A DNA stretch of 20,000 bases, taken from JAHDFB01 sp965658745. Lineage in GTDB: Bacteria > Bacteroidota > Bacteroidia > Chitinophagales > Saprospiraceae. Numbering within the stretch: position 1 is the first letter of the stretch; each line of letters starts with the position of its first letter. Positions 6,210-14,866 of the stretch are shown here, one piece after another. The DNA lies in the NCBI GenBank assembly GCA_965658745.1, contig CBFHTK010000019.1:1-20000 (forward strand). The letters run 5' to 3'. Position numbers and translations under genes: made by a program. The notes beneath the pieces were generated by a model. The model was not told the DNA's origin, made no database searches, and saw only the letters and a list, made by a program, of their open reading frames with translations.

Positions 6210-8240
6210 GTGAGTAAAACAATAAGTAAATTAGCTGCTGACAACATAAGAATCCTCTCTGCTGCTATGGTAGAAAAAGCAAAATCTGGACATCCAGGTG
6301 GAGCAATGGGAGGTGCAGACTTTATTCAGATTCTCTACAGTGAGTTTTTGAATTTTGATCCTGATGATCATTCTTGGCCATTCCGAGATCGATTTTTTCT
6401 TGATCCAGGACATATGTCTGCTATGTTGTACTCACAACTTACCCTAATTGGTGCGATGCAGATGGAAGACATCAAGGCATTCCGTCAGTGGAAATCTGCT
6501 ACTCCTGGCCACCCAGAGGTCGACGTCATCAGAGGAATTGAGAATACTTCAGGTCCTTTAGGATTGGGTCACGCTTTTGGTGCTGGAGCTGCAATTGCAG
6601 AAGAGTTTCTTACGACAAGATTTGGTGAGCTAATAAGCCATTACACCTACTTGTATATTTCTGACGGTGGAATTCAAGAAGAGATATCTCAAGGTGTAGG
6701 AAGAATTGCTGGCTTTCTTGGATTGGGGAAGATGATTATGTTTTATGATGCGAATGACATTCAGCTGTCAACTACTGTCGGTGAAGTGACCGGTGAGGAT
6801 ACAGCTGCGAAATACGAAGCATGGAACTGGCATGTTGTAACCATCGATGGAAACGATGAAAATGCAATCAGAAAGGCAATTGTTGAATCTCAGAATGAGA
6901 CAGGTAGACCAAGTCTTATTATTGGTAAAACAATTATGGGAAAAGGTGCAGTGAAAGAAGATGGTTCTTCTTTTGAAGGAGAGGTCTCGACTCATGGTCA
7001 ACCTTTGGGGAAAAGTAATGCATCATTTGCAAAAACTATCGAGAACCTTGGCGGGAACCCTGAAAATGTTTTCAGTATCTTCCCTGAAGTTGCTGATTAC
7101 TATAGCAAAGTACTTGATCAAAAACGAGAATCGGTAAGAGATCAACGAAAAGCATTTGAAGAATGGGAGTTATCGAATCCTGAGATGAGTTCCACACTTC
7201 ACAAGTTTTTGAAGGGACACCTTCCTAATCTTAAATGGGACACCATAGAATTGAAAGCTAACGATGCAACTCGTAACGCTAGTTCAAAGGTCCTTGCATA
7301 CTTCGGTGATAAGGTTGAAAATATGATCGTAGCTTCTGCTGACTTATCAAATAGTGATAAAACAGAAGGCTTTTTGAAAAAAACAAAGGCATTGGAAAAA
7401 GGTGATTTTTCTGGTCGTTTCCTACAAGCTGGAGTATCTGAATTGACAATGGGAGCGCTTGCAACTGGAATGGCTCTGCATGGTGGAGTTATCCCTGTGT
7501 GTGCGACATTTTTCGCCTTTAGTGATTACATGAAACCAGTTTTGCGTGTCGCTGCATTAATGGAACAGCCAGTTAAATTCATGTGGACACACGATGCTTT
7601 CAGAGTGGGTGAAGATGGACCGACGCACCAGCCAATCGAGCAAGAAGCTCAGCTGCGTTTGCTAGAAAAACTTAATAATCACTCCGGAAAAGCTTCTTTG
7701 ATTGCTTTGAGACCTGCTGATTCGTCAGAGACAGTTGCTGCATGGAAATCCATCATGGAGACAAATGATCGACCTACAGGTCTAATTCTTTCAAGACAAG
7801 GTATCGAAGATCTACCTTCTTATACTTCCGAAAGCCGGCTTGAGGTAGCAATGAAGTTGGATAAGGGTGGTTATATTTTAAAGGATGTTGAAAACCCTGA
7901 AGTAATTTTACTTGCTAACGGTTCGGAGGTGAGTACCCTGCACAGTGCGATCGAAGAATTATCTAAAAAATATCGGACTCGTATAGTCAGTGTTCCTTCT
8001 GAAGGTTTATTCCGCGAACAATCCGCTGATTATCAAGCAAAAGTATTGCCAGCAGGTGTACCAATTTTTGGAATGACAGCTGGACTTCCAGTAACGCTTG
8101 AAAGCTTGGTTAGAGGTAACGGTACTGTTTATGGTATGACACATTTCGGTTATTCAGCACCATATACAGTGCTTGACGAGAAGTTTGGATATACAGCAGA
8201 AAATGTTATAGCTCAAGTAGACGCTCTGATGGGTAAATAA
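6210..8240 (+). CDS. tkt: Transketolase, single-chain, Bacteroidota type
   Basis: Transketolase transfers two-carbon ketol units between sugar phosphates in the non-oxidative pentose phosphate pathway, using thiamine diphosphate and a divalent metal. The 676-residue chain has the thiamine-diphosphate domain (about 1-330), the pyrimidine domain (about 355-525) and the C-terminal domain (about 540-676). H28 (SGHPG), H68 (DPGHM), H101 (TPGHPE), H262 and H473 (GEDGPTHQPIEQ) match the usual histidines, and E411 in VSELTMG is the glutamate that activates the cofactor. The metal motif is SDGG (151-154) with N182, instead of the common GDG; as I recall it, Bacteroides-type transketolases share this ISDGGIQEE form. 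Translation starts at GTG with no evident Shine-Dalgarno; no in-frame ATG fits. The gene is transcribed away from the cyclophilin gene. Confidence 0.97.
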   Translation: MSKTISKLAADNIRILSAAMVEKAKSGHPGGAMGGADFIQILYSEFLNFDPDDHSWPFRDRFFLDPGHMSAMLYSQLTLIGAMQMEDIKAFRQWKSATPGHPEVDVIRGIENTSGPLGLGHAFGAGAAIAEEFLTTRFGELISHYTYLYISDGGIQEEISQGVGRIAGFLGLGKMIMFYDANDIQLSTTVGEVTGEDTAAKYEAWNWHVVTIDGNDENAIRKAIVESQNETGRPSLIIGKTIMGKGAVKEDGSSFEGEVSTHGQPLGKSNASFAKTIENLGGNPENVFSIFPEVADYYSKVLDQKRESVRDQRKAFEEWELSNPEMSSTLHKFLKGHLPNLKWDTIELKANDATRNASSKVLAYFGDKVENMIVASADLSNSDKTEGFLKKTKALEKGDFSGRFLQAGVSELTMGALATGMALHGGVIPVCATFFAFSDYMKPVLRVAALMEQPVKFMWTHDAFRVGEDGPTHQPIEQEAQLRLLEKLNNHSGKASLIALRPADSSETVAAWKSIMETNDRPTGLILSRQGIEDLPSYTSESRLEVAMKLDKGGYILKDVENPEVILLANGSEVSTLHSAIEELSKKYRTRIVSVPSEGLFREQSADYQAKVLPAGVPIFGMTAGLPVTLESLVRGNGTVYGMTHFGYSAPYTVLDEKFGYTAENVIAQVDALMGK

Positions 8241-8256
8241 GTTGTTACTCTTACTT

Positions 8257-8297
8257 CATTTTGTGAAATGTGAAAGACAATGTTGTCGAGTTTTTTT
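8257..8297 (+). terminator. Weak candidate terminator after transketolase
   Basis: Two small hairpins (CATTT-TGTG-AAATG at 8257-8270 and GACA-ATGT-TGTC at 8276-8287) are followed by GAG and seven T residues (8291-8297). The stems are short, so termination is likely to be partial. The aminotransferase gene starts about 50 bases later on the same strand. Confidence 0.35.
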
Positions 8298-8346
8298 ACC
8301 GTCTTTTTGGAGATGATGCTTGCATTATTTTGAGTACATTTATGGA

Positions 8347-9489
8347 ATGAAGATCAATTCAAAGTTACCTGACGTAGGAACGAATATTTTCTCCGAAATG
8401 TCGGGCTTAGCTAGACAATATGGAGCTATCAATCTAGCTCAAGGATTTCCGAATTTCAATCCACCGCAAGGGCTGATCGATTGTGTTCAGAAAGCGCTTT
8501 CAGAAAACTTTCATCAATACGCTCCTATGAGCGGTACACTAGAGCTTCGGAATGCGATTAGTGTCATGATTCAAAATACCAATGAAGTTGAAGTAGATGC
8601 GCAAAACGAAATATGCATAACATCGGGTGCTTCACAAGCCGTATCAACTGCAATCCAGGCATTTGTGCATCCAGGTGACGAAGTTATCTGTATTGAACCT
8701 TGCTACGATCTGTATCGTCCGAGCATCGAACTGAATCAGGGAGTATATCGAGCGATCATTACTGAAGGGCCAGATTTTAATATGGATTGGCAAAAACTCG
8801 AAGATACCATATCCTCGAAAACACGTATGATTATCGTCAATACACCCAGTAATCCCACTGGTAAAGTCTGGACAAAAGCCGAATGGGAAAAGCTTTATCA
8901 TATTATAAAAAATCATAATATAATGATACTTAGTGATGAAGTATATCAGCATCTAGTATTTGACGAAAAGAGACATGTAAGCGTGCTCGAACATCCTGAA
9001 TTGAAGCACAGAGCTATAGCGGCATTCTCATTCGGTAAGACGTTTCACTGCACAGGATGGAAAATCGGGTATTGTATTGCTCCTCCTGCCATCATGAGTG
9101 AGTTCAAAAAAGCTCATCAATTCAATGTGTTCAGCGTACCACATTTTCTTCAGGTTGGCATTGCAAATTACCTATCAGATTCAGATACTTATCGTGGACT
9201 TGGCAGATTTTATCAAGAGAAACGAGACCTTTTTGAGCAGCTAATGGAAGATACGAAGTTTACCGCCCTAGCCGCTCAAGGAAGCTTCTTCCAGTTATAT
9301 GATCATCATCAACTTGATCATAGCTATGATAAAGATCTAGCCATACAATTGACAAAGGAGCAAGGTGTTACAACCATACCCATTTCATCTTTTTACAGCA
9401 GACCACCAAAAAAACAGTATCTCCGATTTTGTTTTGCTAAAACCGAGGATGTTTTAGAAAAAGCTGCGGATTTACTTCGTGATTTTTAA
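8347..9489 (+). CDS. PLP-dependent aminotransferase, methionine aminotransferase (YbdL)-like
   Basis: This is a class I/II (fold-type I) aminotransferase of 380 residues, expected in the cytosol. Conserved features are INLAQGFPNF (28-37), Y58 in FHQYAPMSG, NTPSNPTG (165-172), D197 and Y200 in LSDEVYQH, and the PLP-binding lysine K231 in SFGKTFHCTGWKIGYCIAP. That last segment and the QGFPNF start resemble E. coli YbdL and kynurenine aminotransferase-like enzymes, which favour methionine and aromatic amino acids. A role in methionine/2-oxo-4-methylthiobutanoate exchange is therefore likely but inferred. I chose the ATG at 8347, which begins MKINSKLPDVG close to where family members start; the in-frame ATG at 8320 would add nine residues (HYFEYIYG) with no family look. 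Confidence 0.93.
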   Translation: MKINSKLPDVGTNIFSEMSGLARQYGAINLAQGFPNFNPPQGLIDCVQKALSENFHQYAPMSGTLELRNAISVMIQNTNEVEVDAQNEICITSGASQAVSTAIQAFVHPGDEVICIEPCYDLYRPSIELNQGVYRAIITEGPDFNMDWQKLEDTISSKTRMIIVNTPSNPTGKVWTKAEWEKLYHIIKNHNIMILSDEVYQHLVFDEKRHVSVLEHPELKHRAIAAFSFGKTFHCTGWKIGYCIAPPAIMSEFKKAHQFNVFSVPHFLQVGIANYLSDSDTYRGLGRFYQEKRDLFEQLMEDTKFTALAAQGSFFQLYDHHQLDHSYDKDLAIQLTKEQGVTTIPISSFYSRPPKKQYLRFCFAKTEDVLEKAADLLRDF

Positions 9490-9592
9490 TTCGTAGAATA
9501 CCTTACCTAAACCAATCTCATTCATAATGAACTTATCTTGCTTATTTTACTTGCATAACAAGAGACTCTATTTTATCAATAACTGAAATTTC

Positions 9593-9964
9593 ATGCACTA
9601 TATCATCTCTTTATTTTTAGTCTTTACTTCTAGTTTTTTAGCCTTCAATTCCGAACAAGGAGATCCCATGTTCACAGCTGAGCAATTGACAAAATCTAAG
9701 GCCTTGATTGAGCAGTTCTCAGAAAACGATCTCGCTGTTGTCGATGCCGCACTGATATACAAGCAAAACTGTTCTTCGTGCCATGGTCGTAAAGGAGGCT
9801 TGGGATTAGCGGGCGCAACAAATCTTAAGACCTCAGCATTATCGCTCGAAGAACGAGTAGCTACCCTGTATTTTGGAAAAAATAAAATGCAGTCATACAA
9901 GGAAGCTCTTAAGAAGGACGAATTGGTAGCAGTTTCAGTATATTTAGAATCATTGCGCAAGTAG
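9593..9964 (+). CDS. Small exported mono-heme cytochrome c
   Basis: The 123-residue product carries an N-terminal signal sequence (about 1-18, HYIISLFLVFTSSFLA) and one heme attachment motif, CSSCH, at residues 60-64. The likely distal ligand is M99 in GKNKMQSY. This is the layout of a class I periplasmic cytochrome c of the cytochrome_CBB3/cytochrome C553 type, an electron carrier. No lipobox cysteine is visible at the signal end. The gene ends 18 bases before the VOC gene, so the two are probably co-transcribed, although no functional link is known. The redox partner cannot be told from this window. The antisense frame covering it is a shadow. Confidence 0.92.
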   Translation: MHYIISLFLVFTSSFLAFNSEQGDPMFTAEQLTKSKALIEQFSENDLAVVDAALIYKQNCSSCHGRKGGLGLAGATNLKTSALSLEERVATLYFGKNKMQSYKEALKKDELVAVSVYLESLRK

Positions 9965-9982
9965 TTTGCAATCGCAAAGACC

Positions 9983-10402
9983 ATGAAGCAGCACCTAGCT
10001 CATATTGCTCTAGTCGTTCGAGACTACGATGAAGCTATTGAATTTTACACGAAAAGACTTAACTTCAGACTTGTTGAAGATACCTTACTTTCTGACGAAA
10101 AAAGGTGGGTTTTGGTCGCACCTCCTGGTGCAAAAGAATGTATGCTATTACTAGCAAAAGCCGCAAACGAAGAACAAGTATCCCGAATTGGGAATCAGAC
10201 TGGTGGTCGAGTTTTTCTCTTTCTCTTTACAGATGATATAGAACGAGATTATCAGAAGATGAAAAATGACGGAATCCGTTTTGTAAGACCACTTATTGAA
10301 GAAACCCATGGAAAAGTGGCTGTTTTCGCGGATTTATATGGAAATCTATGGGACCTGATTGAACCGTCGGATAAGAATAAAGGCCTACTCCACAATAACT
10401 AA
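9983..10402 (+). CDS. VOC-family (glyoxalase/bleomycin-resistance/dioxygenase fold) protein
   Basis: The 139-residue protein has two beta-alpha-beta-beta-beta modules of the vicinal oxygen chelate fold. The first opens with HLAHIALVVRDYDEAIEFY, where H7 is the usual first metal ligand position. The second ends with ADLYGNLWDLIEP, in which E127 is the usual last ligand. The central ligand position near residues 76-84 reads RVFLFLFTDD, without an evident histidine, so metal chemistry may differ from true glyoxalase I. Small members of this family often act on, or bind, unknown small molecules. It follows the cytochrome gene by 18 bases and is convergent with the PLP enzyme gene downstream. Confidence 0.9.
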   Translation: MKQHLAHIALVVRDYDEAIEFYTKRLNFRLVEDTLLSDEKRWVLVAPPGAKECMLLLAKAANEEQVSRIGNQTGGRVFLFLFTDDIERDYQKMKNDGIRFVRPLIEETHGKVAVFADLYGNLWDLIEPSDKNKGLLHNN

Positions 10403-10444
10403 TCTTAAGTTCTTCAGTTAACAGCAAAGCAAACTAGGGCAGTT

Positions 10445-11866
10445 TTACTTCATCATCTTATCCAGAAAATTACGAATCAAGTCATCCGTTTCTCCGGTGC
10501 CTTTGAGATCGCCGATCAAACCGTACATGGCAGCTGAGCGCTTATTGTCTACATCCGTATTTTCAAGCACCTTATCCTGTAACTTCTTGTACATTTTCTC
10601 GGGAAGAAGCTTCTTCAACCCACGATTGGCTGTTAGTTGAGCTTGTTTTTTAAGGGATGCAACATTCCATCGTTTGACTTTTTGGACGCAAGTCCGAAGA
10701 TCCTTTTCAAATTCTTCGAACACCTTGTCATGAACAGGGGAAATCGACATATGAAGCGCAGGTGGATTCTGCTGTCTATCCATCAACCATCCGAGCATAT
10801 GCATTTCATCGCCTAAATCATAAATATCAAACTGGTCACTGCCAAAAGAATAAATGCACATATCGGGCTGACCAAAAACTTGAAGACCCTCGATGGAATT
10901 AATCAAGCTTCGAAACTTCCGACTAGTCTCCATACTGCGATTTACTAATTTTTCATAGCCTGAACGACCCAATAAATGCAAAACGGTCCATGCGACTGCA
11001 ATGGCACCTCCTGGTTTAGTGCCAAGTATCGCAGGCGAGCCATACATACCTCCTGACCAATCTGTATAAACATAAAACTGTGCCTTTCGAAGATCTGGAT
11101 TATTGTACAGAATAACGGACGCTCCTTTGGATGCAAATCCGTACTTATGGATATCAGCGCTGAGTGATGTCACACCAGGAACTGAAAGGTTCCACTGCTT
11201 TTCAAAATTTTGTATAAAAGGCAAGACAAAGCCACCGACACATGCATCCACATGGAAAAGCAAATTATGCTTGATAGCTAATTGCCCGATTTCAGTAATT
11301 GGATCTACAACACCCTGAGGATAAGAAGGTGCTGAACCAACTATTAGAATCGTATTCTCTGTAACTGCAGCTTCTAGTGATTGTAAATTAGCTGTATAAT
11401 CCTCATTAATAGCTGTGATTTTGGGCTCAAGCCCAAAATAATCGCAAGCTTTATTAAAAGCGGGATGCGCTGAGAGCGGAAATATTACTTCGGGTTTCTC
11501 AATATGAGGTTTATGAATCTTTGCGTATTCTTTGGCGGATTTTAAAGCCATAAGAATACTTTCTGTTCCGCCGCTTGTCATACTTCCTACAGCTTCTTCT
11601 TGAGCTTCAAAAAGTCCTAAACAACGATCAACTACCTCAATTTCCATAGATCTAAGTGATGGAAAAGCTGAAGGATTCAAGGCATTTTCTGAAAAGAAGA
11701 GTGTGTAGGCCTTTTTCAAGGTTTCCGTAATCATACCATCGGCAAAATAGACATAAGAAAATGCCTTGCCCGATTGCCACTGAAGATCATCCTTCTTTCG
11801 ATCTTCCAACTGCTTCAATAAGTTCTCAGCTGTTTCTCCTACTGCTGGAAATTCACGATTATTCAT
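10445..11866 (-). CDS. PLP-dependent lyase/decarboxylase resembling sphingosine-1-phosphate lyase
   Basis: The 473-residue protein belongs to the group II decarboxylase superfamily (fold-type I). Visible features are SMTSGGTES (95-103, phosphate binding), H134 in SAHPAF (ring stacking), D207 in FHVDACVGGF (pyridine nitrogen) and the Schiff-base lysine K241 in SADIHKYGFASKGASVILY. The following YTDWSGGMYGSP and GTKPGG stretches resemble sphingosine-1-phosphate lyase (TDWQGG...SP...GSRPGG) more than glutamate decarboxylase. Sphingosine-1-phosphate lyase splits long-chain base phosphates; whether this enzyme does so is inferred. There is no N-terminal membrane anchor, unlike the eukaryotic enzyme. 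The ATG at 11866 lies one base after the stop of the upstream DUF819 gene, so the two are translationally coupled; a TTG seven codons earlier is a poorer start. Confidence 0.9.
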   Translation of the reverse strand: MNNREFPAVGETAENLLKQLEDRKKDDLQWQSGKAFSYVYFADGMITETLKKAYTLFFSENALNPSAFPSLRSMEIEVVDRCLGLFEAQEEAVGSMTSGGTESILMALKSAKEYAKIHKPHIEKPEVIFPLSAHPAFNKACDYFGLEPKITAINEDYTANLQSLEAAVTENTILIVGSAPSYPQGVVDPITEIGQLAIKHNLLFHVDACVGGFVLPFIQNFEKQWNLSVPGVTSLSADIHKYGFASKGASVILYNNPDLRKAQFYVYTDWSGGMYGSPAILGTKPGGAIAVAWTVLHLLGRSGYEKLVNRSMETSRKFRSLINSIEGLQVFGQPDMCIYSFGSDQFDIYDLGDEMHMLGWLMDRQQNPPALHMSISPVHDKVFEEFEKDLRTCVQKVKRWNVASLKKQAQLTANRGLKKLLPEKMYKKLQDKVLENTDVDNKRSAAMYGLIGDLKGTGETDDLIRNFLDKMMK

Positions 11867-11867
11867 A

Positions 11868-12998
11868 TTATGCAAGCCATTTTTCAAGTAAATAATGCAT
11901 TGAAATACCTAGATAATTACCAATTGCGTAGCCAACAAGGCCTGTTGCAATTCCTGCAAAAACAACATCTCGATTCTTGAGTACACTAGCAATTTGACCG
12001 ATAAACGCAGGACCATACAATGCTGCGGTAGAGGTAATCAATGTGGTATCTCTATCGATTCTGAAGATGATCGATAAAATCAAATGAAAGCCGATGGCTA
12101 GCAACCAACTAAGCGCGGTGAAAGCAAGTAGCACCCCACCCTGTTCAACAATATTTCCAAAATCTGATCGCATACCCACAGCAACGCAAAACATCAACAA
12201 CAGGTAATCTCCCACCTCAAATGAGCCTCGTAGGGCTCGTATTTTGGTAGAAAAGGAAGCAATAACACTCAGCGTGGTGAGGCTCAAAATTATGAAAGTA
12301 GTATTGGTCAGCCCACCATATAAAGCAGTTGCCAATCCTAAGGTAACTCCTAGAATAACGATCGCTAGCAATGTGGCCAGCGCCATGGACTTCCAATCCT
12401 TCTTAATTTCGACTGGGTCATCGTCTATTTCGGATGTATTTCCATCGGACTCGTATGCAGGTAAAACCTTGCCAAAGAGCAAAGGGGCAAAGCTCGTCAA
12501 GAAAAGTAAGTAGATTCCTCCACAAACAATCTCTACCGAGTTGATGAGTGCAAAACTATCCTCATCCGCTCCGATTGCAATACCCACCGCCTGCATATTG
12601 GCTGTTCCTCCAGTGTATACACCCGTTAACATGGCTGCGTAATCCCACACCAAGTCTACCTTATCTCGAAATAGATAAGCCGCAATTATACAAGATAAGG
12701 CCGCACTAATGATCGCAAATACGAAAGATAAAACTGTGGATCTTGCATGTCGAAACCATCCCAAAATATCAGCAGAAAAGAGTAGTAAAGGTATTGCCAA
12801 CATGATGCTCAGCTCAGAAAAATACTTGCTAATTATTGGATTGAGAGGCATTAGACCAAAAGTCACAGAGGCAATTCCAACGGCGTAGGCCATCACAACA
12901 GGACTAAGCACTTTACCTATCTTACGATCTTTCAGTGCCCACATCAGAATGGCTGGCCCGATGCAAATAAGTAAGATCTGTGGAAGAAATTCTAGCAT
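11868..12998 (-). CDS. DUF819-family multi-pass membrane protein
   Basis: This 376-residue inner-membrane protein has about ten to eleven hydrophobic helices in two blocks. A hydrophilic cytosolic or periplasmic loop rich in Asp/Glu separates them at about residues 180-205. Characteristic DUF819 (YjcL-like) segments are LTGVYTGGTANMQAVG in the first half and STAALYGPAFIGQIA in the second, mirror positions that suggest an inverted-repeat transporter fold. The family's substrate is not established. Its stop is one base from the start of the S1P-lyase-like gene, the strongest operon signal in the window, so the two proteins probably serve one pathway, for example import or export of a substrate or product of the PLP enzyme. 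Confidence 0.9.
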   Translation of the reverse strand: MLEFLPQILLICIGPAILMWALKDRKIGKVLSPVVMAYAVGIASVTFGLMPLNPIISKYFSELSIMLAIPLLLFSADILGWFRHARSTVLSFVFAIISAALSCIIAAYLFRDKVDLVWDYAAMLTGVYTGGTANMQAVGIAIGADEDSFALINSVEIVCGGIYLLFLTSFAPLLFGKVLPAYESDGNTSEIDDDPVEIKKDWKSMALATLLAIVILGVTLGLATALYGGLTNTTFIILSLTTLSVIASFSTKIRALRGSFEVGDYLLLMFCVAVGMRSDFGNIVEQGGVLLAFTALSWLLAIGFHLILSIIFRIDRDTTLITSTAALYGPAFIGQIASVLKNRDVVFAGIATGLVGYAIGNYLGISMHYLLEKWLA

Positions 12999-13164
12999 AA
13001 TTTATGACTACTAATCTCGCGACTCGAAAACGATTTAAGCTCTGATAATAGATAGCTTAGAGATCTATTCTGTTGATACATACATCAGAAAACATGAGTC
13101 AACTGTAGCTATCGAATCATAAATATACATGCTTTTTTAACAAATGGTAATGGGGACAATTTGC

Positions 13165-13762
13165 CTAACCATAAAGCTTGTGCATCTTGTTGATCAATTC
13201 AATGCGAGACTTAATTTCCTGTCTTGCAAAAATCTGCTTCAAGTGGTACTTCACTGTGTTCATTGAAAGAAAAGTGGCCTCAGCAATTTCAGCATTGCTT
13301 TTTCTTTGGCAGATTAACTCAATGATTTCAAATTCGCGTTCTGAAATATTTGCAACAGGGTATGCTTCTTGTAGATTTTGATATTTGAGCGCCCCCTGCA
13401 CTTTTGAGATTATTGATGGCCTGAATTATTATATTTAATAATTGCTCTTTAGTCAAAGGCTTAGTGATATAACCGGCGGGATTGGTGCTAGAAGCTTTCG
13501 TAAGTGTCTTTGGATCAGAATAAGACGTAAGAAAAATGAAATCAGCTTTGCGATTAAGGTTGATGTAGTCGGCTATTTCAATTCCGTCAATATCATCCTC
13601 AAGATTAATATCGAGCAATCCTAAGTCTACTGGGTTATTCTTGAGATAATCAATGGTTTATCCAGCTCTATAAGAAACAAAAACAGGGGGGGAAGGAAAC
13701 CCGATATCTTCACAAAAGTCGGCGATATCTTCTGCTATCGATGCTTCATCATCATCAATCAT
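13165..13762 (-). pseudogene. LuxR/NarL-type response regulator, broken by a stop and a frameshift
   Basis: Three pieces on the minus strand join into one two-domain response regulator of about 200 residues. The receiver begins KLMIDDDEASIAEDIADFCE (M at 13762), with the acidic pair present. It meets an in-frame TAA at 13660-13658, and resumes in the same frame with IDYLKNNPVDLGLLDINLED (phospho-acceptor aspartate) and AGYITKPLT (conserved lysine). The frame then slips at a run of five C's (13390-13394 on the plus strand); removing one base restores reading into the helix-turn-helix (ISEREFEIIELICQRKSNAEIA, SMNTVKYHLKQIF), which ends at 13165. The open frame reaches upstream to 13864 but that part looks non-coding. 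No partner histidine kinase is nearby. A stop plus a frameshift favours true decay over sequencing error. Confidence 0.85.
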
Positions 13763-13860
13763 CAATTTTATAGATTCTAGAGTAACTATGTCCAGAGGTT
13801 TTTTGGATAATATACTCGCTGATGAGTAATTCTGAGTAAAACCCTGTATTTCCAACCAAC

Positions 13861-13899
13861 ACACTGCTTATGCGAGTTTTTGGACTCGCAAGCAAGTGT
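13861..13899. repeat. Hairpin-forming inverted repeat upstream of the broken regulator
   Basis: ACACT-GCTT-AT-GCGAGT (13861-13877) can pair with ACTCGC-AAGC-A-AGTGT (13884-13899), leaving a TTTTGG loop and two small bulges. The stem has about 15 base pairs. It may be an old terminator of a lost upstream gene or an operator-like site; no U-tract follows directly in either direction. Confidence 0.5.
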
Positions 13900-14110
13900 T
13901 AGTCTTCTTTTGTAAATATAAACGTCATTTCAAGATTGAAAATACGCTTTTTTCATCCAAATAAATAAAATTCAAATGTCTACGATTGGTTTGTTGAATA
14001 AAATACATCTTTTTTGGGGTAACAGGGTTTTAATTGATCTTTACAAAGGTCTATAAATGAAAACTTAATCTGACTTCCCTTTTAGGTAGTTCGTAGCTAA
14101 AATTTCAAAC

Positions 14111-14803
14111 ATGCGTGTCGATCTCATTCAAAAATATAAAGATCAGTTTTCTTCCTATTTGCAAGCAATAGTCTTAAAAAACGAACCTTATGACCCAGGG
14201 TACAAGTGGGATATTATTGAAAAGTGGAAAGAGCATTTCGATGTCAATGCAGCTCAGTTGGATCAAGCTTTTGCAAATAGTTTTGAAAGTCCATATTCTG
14301 GCAGGCTTTGGGGTGGTGAGAAACATTCCGCCAAAAGTGGAATGCTTATGTTGTTGAGGGAGAATCCCATTCTTATGCGTATTGCATTTTCCGATCTTTT
14401 TGATGAGACCAAAGACATTTCTATGAGGATGAATCGTTTTATTTTTCACTGCGATGAAGCACTCTTAGATCTATCTGCGAGAGATAAACGTATCAATACC
14501 CATTATCAAAATCACTACACAGCGAGTCTTTATTTAAGCTTGGAGTATCCTGACAAATACGGTCTTTTTGAATACGAGAGTTTCAACAAGTTTATGGGAT
14601 TGATTGGATCAAGGAATATTCCTCTCGAACAAGACAAGGAAAGGTTTTACAAATCTTTGAATGCACTTTATATTGTCATATCCAAGGATCAAGAGTTTAT
14701 TAATGGGTTCCAATTTCTACTAAAAGACAGAGAATATGTGGGTAAATCTCTCTTTATGATCAATGACTTAATCAAATACAGTGTAGGAGAAGCATTTAGT
14801 TAG
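14111..14803 (+). CDS. Unidentified protein, possible stand-alone N-terminal module of McrB-like ATPases
   Basis: The 230-residue product has no signal peptide or membrane segment and is rich in aromatic and charged residues. From memory, its pattern resembles the N-terminal region of some McrB-like AAA+ restriction proteins: YKWDIIEKWKEHFDVNA (31-47), then a block around LLRENPILMRIAFSDLFDE (81-99), then a RMNRFIFHCDEALLDL helix, then HYTASLYLSLEYPDKYGLFEY. No Walker A or B motif is present, and no AAA+ or nuclease gene follows; a methyltransferase gene starts 63 bases later. It is either a free-standing member, a remnant with the ATPase lost, or an unrelated family. Codon use looks like that of its neighbours, and the frame is intact. 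Confidence 0.8.
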   Translation: MRVDLIQKYKDQFSSYLQAIVLKNEPYDPGYKWDIIEKWKEHFDVNAAQLDQAFANSFESPYSGRLWGGEKHSAKSGMLMLLRENPILMRIAFSDLFDETKDISMRMNRFIFHCDEALLDLSARDKRINTHYQNHYTASLYLSLEYPDKYGLFEYESFNKFMGLIGSRNIPLEQDKERFYKSLNALYIVISKDQEFINGFQFLLKDREYVGKSLFMINDLIKYSVGEAFS

Positions 14804-14866
14804 ATCATTCTCCTGAATTGCTCGATAATCTGGAAACCAATAAACTCAGTAAGTCGTTTACAAACT

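Noticed and set aside
9598..9984. Antisense 128-residue open frame over the cytochrome gene
   Set aside because: It is the exact antisense of a protein with a signal peptide and CSSCH motif and shows no family features.
13019..13164. Small palindromes (AAGCT...AGCTT, ATAGAT...ATCTAT) upstream of the DUF819 gene
   Set aside because: Arms are only five or six bases in AT-rich DNA, as expected by chance.
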